DNA of 14,759 nucleotides from an uncultured Sneathia sp. (GTDB taxonomy: Bacteria; Fusobacteriota; Fusobacteriia; Fusobacteriales; Leptotrichiaceae): positions 1 to 14,759 of the forward strand of contig CABURZ010000028.1 in assembly GCA_902494065.1 (NCBI GenBank), given 5' to 3'. How positions within the stretch are numbered: the first letter of the stretch is position 1; the number at the start of each line of letters is the position of its first letter. The position numbers and the translations under genes are program-made. Below the pieces are notes generated by a model. The model did no database searches. It was not told the DNA's origin and was given only the letters and a program-made list of their open reading frames with translations. Of this stretch, positions 1 to 7,402 are shown piece after piece.

Positions 1-146
1 AATTAATAAAAAATGGAAAAATAAATAGAATTACGAGTCCTAAAGATCCTATTATGTATGTACTAGAATACGAAAAAAGAATAAAAGAGAAAAAAGAGGA
101 GATAGAAAAATTTTATGATGAAAAAAATATTTCTAATGGCATGTAG
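1..146 (+). CDS. 3' end of an unrecognised upstream gene (partial)
   Basis: The frame starting at base 3 is open from the window edge to a TAG at 144-146, giving about 47 C-terminal residues. The other two forward frames are closed by stops within the first 30 bases. The peptide is charged and probably helical, with a run around YEKRIKEKKEEIEKFY that could form a short coiled coil. I do not recognise the family. Its 3' end overlaps the next gene by 32 nt, so the two would be translated from one message. A dcw gene such as ftsL or ftsI might be expected here, but nothing in the fragment shows that. The call rests only on the open frame and plausible composition. Confidence 0.5.
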   Translation, partial: LIKNGKINRITSPKDPIMYVLEYEKRIKEKKEEIEKFYDEKNISNGM

Positions 147-627
147 TGTGATTATAGTAATACTTATAGCAAACTTTTTACCTCAAAAATTAAATGATGA
201 AATAAGCATTCCCATAAATGAAGAAATAGAGTATAAAATTTATGGTGATGAGAGTTCTAAAAAAGAAATAAATGAAATTAGTTATGAAGATGCAAAAAAA
301 ATAGGTATAACAAAAAATAAGTTGGATAAAATATTAGCATATAAGGAATATATGGGTGCTATAGAAAAAGTTGATGAATTAAAAGATATATCTAGATTTA
401 CAGAAAAAGATATAAACACTTTGAAAAATTACTTCATAGATTCTAAAAATATAAATTATGTATCACATAACATAAATAATGCAACAGAGGAGCAATTACG
501 TTATTTGGGGTTAAGTAAAAAAAGTGTAAAAAAAATAAAAGAGTATGGAAAATTAACTAACATGGTTGAATTAAAAGAAATTGTAGGAAAAGATTTTAAA
601 AATATAAAGAGCGGAGTTACTTTTTAA
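115..627 (+). CDS. Membrane-anchored protein with two ComEA-like helix-hairpin-helix units
   Basis: The 170-residue protein begins MMKK, followed by a hydrophobic segment at about residues 5-21 that should act as an uncleaved anchor. Two similar units follow: residues 55-108 (hairpin around KKIGITKNKLDKI, then an EKVDELKDI stretch) and residues 119-167 (INNATEEQL, LGLSKKSVKKI, then MVELKEIVG). The second has the layout of the ComEA helix-hairpin-helix domain, 'INxATxEEL...GIGxxxAxxI...F.xxxEL', but the GxG hairpin glycines are degenerate in both. ComEA-type proteins bind DNA outside the membrane during uptake; DNA binding here is inference. The start at 115 (or 118, the adjacent in-frame ATG) has AGGAG at 97-101 at a rather long spacing. 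A Cys at residue 10 sits in a poor lipobox with a hydrophobic core too short for a lipoprotein signal. Confidence 0.72.
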   Translation: MMKKIFLMACSVIIVILIANFLPQKLNDEISIPINEEIEYKIYGDESSKKEINEISYEDAKKIGITKNKLDKILAYKEYMGAIEKVDELKDISRFTEKDINTLKNYFIDSKNINYVSHNINNATEEQLRYLGLSKKSVKKIKEYGKLTNMVELKEIVGKDFKNIKSGVTF

Positions 628-640
628 ATTCTATCACTTA

Positions 641-649
641 TGATATAAT
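641..649 (+). promoter_or_regulatory. Extended -10 promoter upstream of the DUF2974-murF genes
   Basis: TGATATAAT is a perfect TATAAT hexamer (644-649) with the TGn extension at 641-643. It lies in the 50-nt gap after the HhH gene. No good TTGACA-like box lies at 16-18 bp spacing; the region is T-rich (621-625), which fits an extended -10 promoter. The predicted transcription start is near 656. That places the ATG at 666 only about 10 nt into the message and favours the ATG at 678. Confidence 0.55.
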
Positions 650-667
650 ATAGATTGAGATTTTTAT

Positions 668-671
668 GGAG
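668..671 (+). promoter_or_regulatory. Ribosome binding site deciding the DUF2974 start
   Basis: GGAG at 668-671 lies 6 nt before the ATG at 678. The upstream in-frame ATG at 666 has only a weak GAG at 657-659 in front of it, and the GGAG lies inside its own first codons. Confidence 0.55.
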
Positions 672-677
672 AACAAA

Positions 678-1667
678 ATGGGAACTATTTTTGATTATAT
701 TTCAAAAAATAAAAATAGAATAACTAAAGATAATTTTAATCCTTTGGATAGTTTAATATTAGCAAGACTTTCATATTTACCTATATATAAAATATTGGAA
801 AAAAATGAAAGTATGAAACTAAAAAGAATACTTTCTATACTTGAGTGTTTTAGTGAAAAGATGTTTTTGGATTATAAAAATGATATTAAATTAATAAAAT
901 TATTAATTTTGAGTTCTAGATTTAATGAATTAGTAGTTTCAGACTGTGTAGAAAATGTAGATGAAAAAACATTTGAGCAGTTTGGTGCTGTTGTAATTGA
1001 TTTAGGATTTGAAAAATATATATCATTTAAAGGAACAGATAAAAGTATCATAGGTATAAAGGAAGACTTAGATATGTCGTATAAGGATATACCTTCACAA
1101 AAAGAGGCATTAAGATATTTTGAGTATATTTCAGACAAGTATACAGATAACTTTATTTTAGGAGGTCATTCAAAAGGCGGTAATATAGCCTTATATTCTG
1201 CAATTTATACAAGTTTTGATAAGCAAGATAGAATAGATAAAATATATAATTTTGATGGGCCTGGATTTCTACCTGAAGTATTAAATTATGTTGGTTATGA
1301 TAATATCTTAAACAAAATTATTACTATACTACCAACCTCTTCTGTTATAGGACTATTACTTAACAGAAAAGAAAAAGTTAAATTAGTAAGCAGTAGTAAT
1401 TTTTTTGTCATGCAACATGACTTATATTCATTTGAAGTAAAAAACAATGATTTTAAATACGAAAAAAATCTTACGAAAATAAGTAAGTATACAAATGAAT
1501 TAATGAGTAAATTGCAAGTATCACTTAATGATAGTCAAAAAAAAGTAATTATAGATAATATATATAATTTTGTGGAAAATGAGCAAATAAAAAATCTTAA
1601 TGAAATTTCCGTTAAATCTTTAATAAAAGTAATAAAAGAAAAAATAAAAAAAGAAAGAGAAAAATAA
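678..1667 (+). CDS. DUF2974 (Mbeg1-like) alpha/beta-hydrolase
   Basis: The protein has 329 residues from ATG 678, or 333 from ATG 666. It opens MGTIFDYI and then has LDSLILARLSYLP, the start typical of DUF2974 proteins. FKGTD (about residue 117) and KEDLDMS follow, then the nucleophile elbow GGHSKGGNIALYSA with Ser165, NFDGPGF with Asp193, and a late MQHDLYSFEV with His247. These would form a Ser-Asp-His triad of a lipase-like hydrolase. No signal peptide is visible, so it is probably cytoplasmic; the substrate is unknown. The C-terminal third is Lys-rich and helical. Its stop overlaps the murF start by one base (TAATG), so the two genes are probably translationally coupled. The family assignment is firm, but no cell-wall role is established from the sequence. 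Confidence 0.82.
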   Translation: MGTIFDYISKNKNRITKDNFNPLDSLILARLSYLPIYKILEKNESMKLKRILSILECFSEKMFLDYKNDIKLIKLLILSSRFNELVVSDCVENVDEKTFEQFGAVVIDLGFEKYISFKGTDKSIIGIKEDLDMSYKDIPSQKEALRYFEYISDKYTDNFILGGHSKGGNIALYSAIYTSFDKQDRIDKIYNFDGPGFLPEVLNYVGYDNILNKIITILPTSSVIGLLLNRKEKVKLVSSSNFFVMQHDLYSFEVKNNDFKYEKNLTKISKYTNELMSKLQVSLNDSQKKVIIDNIYNFVENEQIKNLNEISVKSLIKVIKEKIKKEREK

Positions 1668-2884
1668 TGAGCAAAAACGAAATATTAGAAAAACTCACAA
1701 ATAGTAATTTTAATTTTAGCGGTGATGTTTGTATTGATTCAAGAATTGTAAAAAAAGGTGATATATTTTTTGCAATTAGAAATGGTAATAATTTTGTAGA
1801 AGAGGTTATACAAAAGGGGGCTTTTCCTATATATGATAAAGGTGATCACAGTATAGGTTTAAAAGTTGAAGATAGTGTACTATTTTTAGAAGAAATGGCA
1901 AAGAAATATAGACAACATTTAAATGCAATAGTTATAGGTATTACAGGTAGTAATGGTAAAACAAGTGTAAAAGATATATTAGCTCACTTACTTAAAAATT
2001 CATATAAGACACAAGGTAATCATAATAATTTAATAGGAGAACCATTAACTATATTAAACTGTCCCATAGATGCAAAATATCTTATACTTGAAATGGGTAT
2101 GAGTGCTTTTTTAGAAATAGATAAGCTAGCAAGTATAGCAAAACCTGATTACAGTATAATAACTAATATAGGTGATTCTCATATAGAGTTTTTAGGTACA
2201 AGAGAAAATGTGTTCCGTGCTAAAAGTGAAATTATTCCTCATACAACTAAAAAGGTTATAGTAACAGGTAATGATGAATATTTAAAAACTCTAAAAGGAG
2301 ATAAAATTGTAAAAGTTTATTTAGATAACTTTATAGTTGAAGATACAGGAACAAAATTTTCATTTAAAGGCAAAAAGTATAAAACAAATTTATATGGTGG
2401 ACATAATGCACTAAATATTTGTTTAGCACTAGAAGTTTTAGAACAATTAAATTTAGATGTAGATAGTGAAAAATTGAAGGATATTACACTAACTGATATG
2501 AGATTTCAAATGATAAATAAAAATGGGAATATATATATAAATGACGCATATAATGCAGCACCAAAATCAGTAGAAAGTTCACTTAGAACATTGAATCAAA
2601 TATTTAAAAATAAGAAAAAATATTTAATTTTAGGAGATATGCTAGAATTAGGTGAAAATAAAATAAAATATCACGAAGATTTAAAAGATATTTTAGATGA
2701 TATGGATTATGAGAAAGCTTATCTATATGGAGAACTTACGGGACACTTAAAGGCTAAAAATAGTATACATACTATGGATAAGAAATTTATAAAAAATGAA
2801 ATAGATAAGTTACATGGAGCTGTAATTTTCTTAAAAGGCTCAAGGGGTATGAAATTAGAAGAAATAATAGGAAGTGATATATAG
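1667..2884 (+). CDS. murF: UDP-N-acetylmuramoyl-tripeptide--D-alanyl-D-alanine ligase
   Basis: MurF adds D-Ala-D-Ala to UDP-MurNAc-tripeptide in the cytoplasm, the last soluble step of muropeptide synthesis. The N-terminal domain has the CIDSRIVKKGDIFFAI motif (about residues 22-37). The Mur ligase P-loop is ITGSNGKTS at 92-100 with Lys98, followed by NHNNLIGEPLTIL (118-130), LEMGMS, and TNIGDSHIEFLG (166-177). The C-terminal domain carries INDAYNAAPKS (291-301; usually YNANP) and LGDMLELG (322-329). At 405 residues it is somewhat shorter than the usual roughly 450. It starts at the ATG overlapping the previous stop (TAATG) without a strong ribosome binding site, which suggests coupled translation. 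It ends in a 1-nt overlap with mraY (TAGTG). MurF rather than MurE is supported by the NNxIGxP and NDAYNA motifs and by the adjacent mraY. Confidence 0.94.
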   Translation: MSKNEILEKLTNSNFNFSGDVCIDSRIVKKGDIFFAIRNGNNFVEEVIQKGAFPIYDKGDHSIGLKVEDSVLFLEEMAKKYRQHLNAIVIGITGSNGKTSVKDILAHLLKNSYKTQGNHNNLIGEPLTILNCPIDAKYLILEMGMSAFLEIDKLASIAKPDYSIITNIGDSHIEFLGTRENVFRAKSEIIPHTTKKVIVTGNDEYLKTLKGDKIVKVYLDNFIVEDTGTKFSFKGKKYKTNLYGGHNALNICLALEVLEQLNLDVDSEKLKDITLTDMRFQMINKNGNIYINDAYNAAPKSVESSLRTLNQIFKNKKKYLILGDMLELGENKIKYHEDLKDILDDMDYEKAYLYGELTGHLKAKNSIHTMDKKFIKNEIDKLHGAVIFLKGSRGMKLEEIIGSDI

Positions 2885-3972
2885 TGCTGTATTTTATACA
2901 AATGTTTTTTATAACTAAATTAAGTTTTTTAAGAGTTTTTAAATCTATAGCTATAAGAGGGTCGATTGCGTTTTTTATTTCTCTTTTCTTGATATTAATA
3001 TTTGGACAAAAGGTCATTAATTTTTTAAGAAAAAAGAAAATGGGAGATAAGATACGTGAAGAAGGACCTAGTACACATTTAAGTAAAGCAGGTACACCTA
3101 CCATGGGTGGAATTATGATAATAGTATCTATAGTATTTTCTATGTTAATAACAGGTAATTTTACAAATAAATTTAATAATTTTTTGATAGTTATGACTAT
3201 TCTATTTACAACCATAGGAGCATATGATGATTATTTAAAACTAACAAGGAGTAAAAGTGGCTTGTCTGCTAAGAAAAAATTAATAGGACAGCTAATTATG
3301 ACTTTAATTGCCTTTTTATTTGTATTATGTTATGGATTAGTTAATAAAACAATAGATTTTTCAATAATTAATCCGTTTATTAAAAATTCATATATTTACA
3401 TAACACCTTTTGTGTTTTTTGTATTTATGATAATGGTTATAGTTGGATCGTCAAATGCAGTTAATCTTACAGATGGATTAGATGGATTAGTTAGTGGTCC
3501 TATTGTAATTGTGAGTATACTATTTTTAATGGTTGCATATTTTTCAGGACATATAGAAATGGCACAATACCTTAATATATATTATGTAGAAGGTGCTTCA
3601 GAAATAGCTGTTTATCTTTCATCTGTTATAGGAGCATTAATAGGATTTTTATGGTATAACTTTTATCCTGCACAAGTTTTTATGGGAGATACAGGATCAC
3701 TAACTTTAGGTGGTATTTTAGGAATGATAGCTATATTTTTAAAGCAAGAATTACTATTGCCTATAGCAGGATTTATCTTTATTATGGAAGCATTGTCAGT
3801 TATCATACAAGTTTGGTATTATAAAACACATAAAACTAGAATATTTAGAATGGCACCAATTCATCATCACTTTGAAATGGGAGGATTGGCTGAAACAAAG
3901 GTAACGATAAGATTTTGGATAGTAACAATTATTACATGTATTATAGCATTTATTATACTTAAGATAAGATAG
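2884..3972 (+). CDS. mraY: Phospho-N-acetylmuramoyl-pentapeptide transferase
   Basis: This integral membrane enzyme moves phospho-MurNAc-pentapeptide from UDP to undecaprenyl phosphate, making lipid I. Its 362 residues are the family length, with about ten hydrophobic segments. Diagnostic motifs are GDKIREEGPSTHLSKAGTPT near residues 54-73, AYDDYLK with Asp115 and Asp116, NLTDGLDGL (194-202), FMGDTGSL (266-273) and PIHHHFEMGG (325-334), then ETKVTIRFWI. The start is a GTG whose G is the last base of the murF TAG. It is chosen over the ATG at 2902 because MLYF plus the following segment matches the usual MraY N-terminus and AGGA lies at 2869-2872. The first 60 bases therefore matter for the first membrane helix. 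Confidence 0.95.
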   Translation: MLYFIQMFFITKLSFLRVFKSIAIRGSIAFFISLFLILIFGQKVINFLRKKKMGDKIREEGPSTHLSKAGTPTMGGIMIIVSIVFSMLITGNFTNKFNNFLIVMTILFTTIGAYDDYLKLTRSKSGLSAKKKLIGQLIMTLIAFLFVLCYGLVNKTIDFSIINPFIKNSYIYITPFVFFVFMIMVIVGSSNAVNLTDGLDGLVSGPIVIVSILFLMVAYFSGHIEMAQYLNIYYVEGASEIAVYLSSVIGALIGFLWYNFYPAQVFMGDTGSLTLGGILGMIAIFLKQELLLPIAGFIFIMEALSVIIQVWYYKTHKTRIFRMAPIHHHFEMGGLAETKVTIRFWIVTIITCIIAFIILKIR

Positions 3973-3983
3973 GAAGTAAGAAA

Positions 3984-5234
3984 ATGAAATATGTTATATT
4001 AGGCTTAGGAATAAGTGGACAGGGAGCACTAGAATTAGTTAATAGTAAGGGATTAGAGCATATAGTTGTAGATGATAAAAAAGGAATTAAAAGTTTGGAA
4101 GCTATTAAATTAACTAATAGTGATGATATAGTTATAAAAAGTCCAGGTATATCATGGAAAAATGAATATTTAAAATATTGTAAATCTAATGGAATTAAAA
4201 TTATTTCAGAAATAGATTTGGCATTAAAATATTTAAATCCTAAAACAAAAATAATAGCTGTAACAGGAACTAATGGTAAAACAACCACAGTAACAAAGAC
4301 ATATGAGTTACTAGACTATGTTGGTTATAAGGTTAGTTTAGGTGGAAATGAAGGTCATTCTTTGGCTAAAATTGTAAATGAGCATAATGATAATGACTAT
4401 ATAGTCTTAGAAATGAGTAGTTATCAGTTAGAAAACAACCCTACAATAAAACCATATATAGCATTAATTACAAATTTAACACCAGATCATTTATTAAGAT
4501 ATAGTAGTGTAGATGAGTATTATTTAACAAAGATGAATATATTTAAAAATCAAGATGAAAATGATTTCGCAGTAATAAATAGAGAAGATAAAGAGTTTTC
4601 AAGATTATTTCCTGGGACACTTGCAAAAAAAGTGTATATGAATGATTTTGCAAAATTTTTAAATTTTGAAGCTGGTTTACATGGAAAGCATAATATACAA
4701 AATATGCTAAATATAATATCTATTGCTAAAATAATAGGTGTAGATGATGAAAAGATAAAAGAATTTTTAATAAATACTAAACCATTAGAGCATAGAATGG
4801 AGCTTTTTTTCAAAAAAAATGATACAAGCTTTATAAACGACTCTAAGGGTACAAATGTTGAATCAAGTCTATTTGCAATAGAAGCTTATGAAAATAAGGA
4901 TCTTTATTTAATCTGTGGAGGGCAAGATAAAAAAATAGATAATACTAAATTGTTTGAAGCTATATATAGAACAAAAGCATTTGTATTTTTAATAGGAGAA
5001 AATGCACATCTTTATGTTGAAGACTTTATAAAACATAATTATGAAAGATACATAGATTTAAACAATTTAGAAAATGTTGTTAGATATATAAAAGAAAATA
5101 TAGATTTGAACGGAGAAAAGTACATTCTATTAAGTCCAGCTACAGCAAGTTTTGATCAATATACAAGTTTTGAAAAAAGAGGAGAACATTTTAAAAAATT
5201 AGTTAAAAAGTATTTTGGGGGAGAGAATGTTTAG
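3984..5234 (+). CDS. murD: UDP-N-acetylmuramoyl-L-alanine--D-glutamate ligase
   Basis: MurD adds D-glutamate to UDP-MurNAc-L-Ala in the cytoplasm. The 416-residue protein starts with a Rossmann-like LGLGISGQGAL. The central ATPase has VTGTNGKTTT at 93-102 (Lys99), EMSSYQLEN (143-151), NLTPDHLLRY (164-173) and KMNIFKNQ, whose Lys183 fits the carbamylated lysine position. The C-terminal domain carries EHRMELF, FINDSKGTN and LSPATASFDQYTSFEKRGEHF. A small oddity is GGNEGHSL at 120-127 where GGNIGxPL is usual. AGGAAG at 3971-3976 overlaps the mraY stop and supports the ATG at 3984. The gene overlaps ftsW by 8 nt if ftsW starts at 5227. Confidence 0.94.
   Translation: MKYVILGLGISGQGALELVNSKGLEHIVVDDKKGIKSLEAIKLTNSDDIVIKSPGISWKNEYLKYCKSNGIKIISEIDLALKYLNPKTKIIAVTGTNGKTTTVTKTYELLDYVGYKVSLGGNEGHSLAKIVNEHNDNDYIVLEMSSYQLENNPTIKPYIALITNLTPDHLLRYSSVDEYYLTKMNIFKNQDENDFAVINREDKEFSRLFPGTLAKKVYMNDFAKFLNFEAGLHGKHNIQNMLNIISIAKIIGVDDEKIKEFLINTKPLEHRMELFFKKNDTSFINDSKGTNVESSLFAIEAYENKDLYLICGGQDKKIDNTKLFEAIYRTKAFVFLIGENAHLYVEDFIKHNYERYIDLNNLENVVRYIKENIDLNGEKYILLSPATASFDQYTSFEKRGEHFKKLVKKYFGGENV
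5217..5223 (+). promoter_or_regulatory. Ribosome binding site deciding the ftsW start
   Basis: GGGGGAG at 5217-5223, inside the last codons of murD, precedes the ATG at 5227 at short spacing. The alternative in-frame TTG at 5215 overlaps this element and has no ribosome binding site of its own. Confidence 0.5.
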
Positions 5235-6348
5235 TAAAAAGCAAATTATTATATCAATATTAGTTATACTTTTGCTGCTTTGCATAATAGGTTTAACATT
5301 TGTATCAAGCATTACTCAACCAATATCAGAATACACTAAGGGGAACAAATTTGGTTATCTTAACGTATATGTTGCTTATATGATAATAGGCTTAATATCA
5401 GGTTATATTACGTTTAGATTTTTGACTACAAAAATATTTAGAAATAATTATAAAAATTATTTGAAAGTTGCAATTGTAGCATATTTAATTTTAATAGTGC
5501 TTTTAATAGTAACAGTAGCATCTGGAGTATCAGTTAATGGTGCAACACGTTGGATAAGATTAGGACCAATTAATATACAGCCTTCTGAATTTGCAAAACC
5601 AGTTATGATATTTACCCTTTCAACCTTTATATACCAAAAAGAAAAGCAAAGAGATATTAATAATTTGGCAATATTATGGGTAGTTGCAGTAGGTATATGT
5701 GTTGGTTGTATTTTCATACAAAAATCAAATACTTCAGCTTTGCAAGTAGCTATTCTTTGTTATTTAATGCTTTGTGTATCAAAAGTAACAGAAACCTCTA
5801 AATTTTTATTAGCAGGAGTTGGAGGAATATGTGCAATTTTGCTTATTATCACAAAAAAAGGATATGCACTAAGACGTATAACACAATGGGCAGATAAAGA
5901 TGTAGGACAAGGTGTACAAGTTCGAGCTGCACTAGAGGCCATAAAAACAGGTGGGATTTTTGGTAGAGGAATAGGTAATGGATTTCAAAAATATTTCTAT
6001 TTACCAGAAGCACATAATGATTATGTATTTGCATCTATATGTGAAGAAGGAGGACTAATATTCGGTTTGTTAGTAATAATTCTATTTATTGCCTTATTTT
6101 TAATTCTATTTTACCAAGCAGCCAGTATGGAGCATTCTATATTTAAATATATTGTATATGGTGTTAATTTTTCTATAGTAAATCAAGCAATTTTAAATAT
6201 GTTGATAAATTTAAATATTATGCCGTCAACAGGTATAACACTTCCCTTTATAAGTTATGGGGGGAGTTCATTTGTAGCAAATTCAATAAGTATGGGATTA
6301 CTGTTTGCAGCAATAAAAAATTATAACAATGCTAAGAAAGGAAATTAA
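5227..6348 (+). CDS. ftsW: SEDS-family lipid II polymerase FtsW
   Basis: This is a polytopic membrane protein of 373 residues with about ten hydrophobic segments, of the FtsW/RodA/SpoVE family that polymerises lipid II with a partner class B PBP. Motifs are NGATRWIRLGPINIQPSEFAKP (about 104-125), a GQGVQVRAALEAIKTGGIFGRGIG stretch (227-250), YLPEAHNDYVFASICEEGG (258-276) holding the conserved extracytoplasmic Asp265, and TGITLPFISYGGSS (335-348). ATG 5227 gives MFSKKQ directly before the first membrane helix. The 4-residue longer TTG start at 5215 is less likely. The position between murD and murG favours FtsW over RodA. No PBP partner gene (ftsI) lies in the window; it may be upstream. Confidence 0.9.
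   Translation: MFSKKQIIISILVILLLLCIIGLTFVSSITQPISEYTKGNKFGYLNVYVAYMIIGLISGYITFRFLTTKIFRNNYKNYLKVAIVAYLILIVLLIVTVASGVSVNGATRWIRLGPINIQPSEFAKPVMIFTLSTFIYQKEKQRDINNLAILWVVAVGICVGCIFIQKSNTSALQVAILCYLMLCVSKVTETSKFLLAGVGGICAILLIITKKGYALRRITQWADKDVGQGVQVRAALEAIKTGGIFGRGIGNGFQKYFYLPEAHNDYVFASICEEGGLIFGLLVIILFIALFLILFYQAASMEHSIFKYIVYGVNFSIVNQAILNMLINLNIMPSTGITLPFISYGGSSFVANSISMGLLFAAIKNYNNAKKGN
6337..6342 (+). promoter_or_regulatory. Ribosome binding site deciding the murG start
   Basis: AAAGGA lies within the last codons of ftsW, 7 nt before the ATG at 6350. The upstream in-frame ATG at 6329 lacks such a site. Confidence 0.65.
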
Positions 6349-6349
6349 A

Positions 6350-7402
6350 ATGAAAAAAATCGCTATTACCACAGGTGGAACAGGTGGGCATATTTATCCA
6401 GCATTAGCGTTAGCAAAAGAAATGAGAAAAAAAGGATATGAAGTAGTATTTATTGGTACTTGCCATAGAATGGAAAAAGATCTTGTACCAAGTCAAGGAT
6501 TTAAATTTTATGGTCTTGATATTATACCGCTAGGAAGTATAAAGGGTATTTTAAAAGCAATTAAGTCAATATTTACTATAAAAAAGATTCTTAAATCAGA
6601 AAAAGTAGATACGGTGGTTGGATTTGGAAACTATATTTCTATACCAAGTATAATTGCTGCAAAATTATTAAGGCTAGATATATATTTACAAGAACAAAAT
6701 ATAATAATGGGAAAGGCAAATAAATATTGTAAGATATTTGCTAAAAAAGTTTTCTTAGCATTTCCTAATACATTAGATCAAATAAAGGATAAGAAAAAAT
6801 TTATAGTAACAGGGAATCCTTTAAGAGATGAATTCTATAGCATAACACAAGAAGATGCAAGACAAATTTTAGGAATCCCTAAAAAAAACAAGGTTATTTT
6901 AGTAATGGGAGGAAGTCTTGGTGCAAAAGTAATAAATGAAGCTATAATAAAAAGTTTAGATAAAATAAATGAAAAAGAAAATTTTACTCTTTATTGGTCA
7001 ACTGGAGCTAGTCTATATAAAGAAGTAGAATCAAGGATTAAAAACTATAAAAACATAATAGTTATGCCATATTTTGAAAATGCGTACGAAGTTATGGCTG
7101 CATCTGATTTAGTTGTTTGTAGATCTGGGGCTTCAACAGTATCAGAGTTACTTCAATTAGAAAAACCATCTATATTTATACCTTATGATTTTGTTGGGCA
7201 AAAAGAAAATGCTGAAATGCTAGAATATGTAGATGCTGCTAAATCATATACAAATGAGAATGCAATTTTAGCTATAAACGAAGCATTGTCTTTATGTTAT
7301 CAAGAAGATATGTTAGAATTTATGAAAGAGAATTTAAAAAAATTAAATCCAGGGAATGCAGTTAATAATATCTTAAAAGAAATGGAAGATGAAAAAAAAT
7401 GA
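6350..7402 (+). CDS. murG: UDP-N-acetylglucosamine--lipid I GlcNAc transferase
   Basis: This peripheral inner-membrane GT-B glycosyltransferase converts lipid I to lipid II. From ATG 6350 it has 350 residues, the family length. The N-terminal glycine-rich loop is TTGGTGGHIYPALALA (7-22). GTCHRMEKDLVP (36-47), TGNPLRDEF (154-162) and the second glycine loop MGGSLGAK (186-193) follow. The UDP-GlcNAc site is DLVVCRSGASTVSELLQLEKPSIFIPY (253-279) and QKENAEML (284-291). Two positions differ from the usual consensus: QEQN at 114-117 where HEQN is common, and GFGNYIS at 91-97 where GFGGY is common. The start at 6350 directly follows the ftsW stop. The end overlaps murC by 4 nt (ATGA). Confidence 0.94.
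   Translation: MKKIAITTGGTGGHIYPALALAKEMRKKGYEVVFIGTCHRMEKDLVPSQGFKFYGLDIIPLGSIKGILKAIKSIFTIKKILKSEKVDTVVGFGNYISIPSIIAAKLLRLDIYLQEQNIIMGKANKYCKIFAKKVFLAFPNTLDQIKDKKKFIVTGNPLRDEFYSITQEDARQILGIPKKNKVILVMGGSLGAKVINEAIIKSLDKINEKENFTLYWSTGASLYKEVESRIKNYKNIIVMPYFENAYEVMAASDLVVCRSGASTVSELLQLEKPSIFIPYDFVGQKENAEMLEYVDAAKSYTNENAILAINEALSLCYQEDMLEFMKENLKKLNPGNAVNNILKEMEDEKK

Noticed and set aside
115..180. Lipoprotein signal in the HhH protein (LMAC)
   Set aside because: The Cys at residue 10 has too short a hydrophobic stretch before it and hydrophobic residues continue after it, so a plain membrane anchor fits better.
2787..3215. A 142-codon open frame on the - strand across the murF/mraY junction
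   Set aside because: It lies opposite strongly conserved murF and mraY sequence, has no ribosome binding site that I can see, and its hydrophobic translation is the expected reverse image of membrane-protein codons in AT-rich DNA.
3959..4288. A 109-codon open frame on the - strand opposite the start of murD
   Set aside because: It mirrors the well-conserved murD Rossmann and P-loop regions and resembles no family; AT-rich genes often leave open reverse frames.
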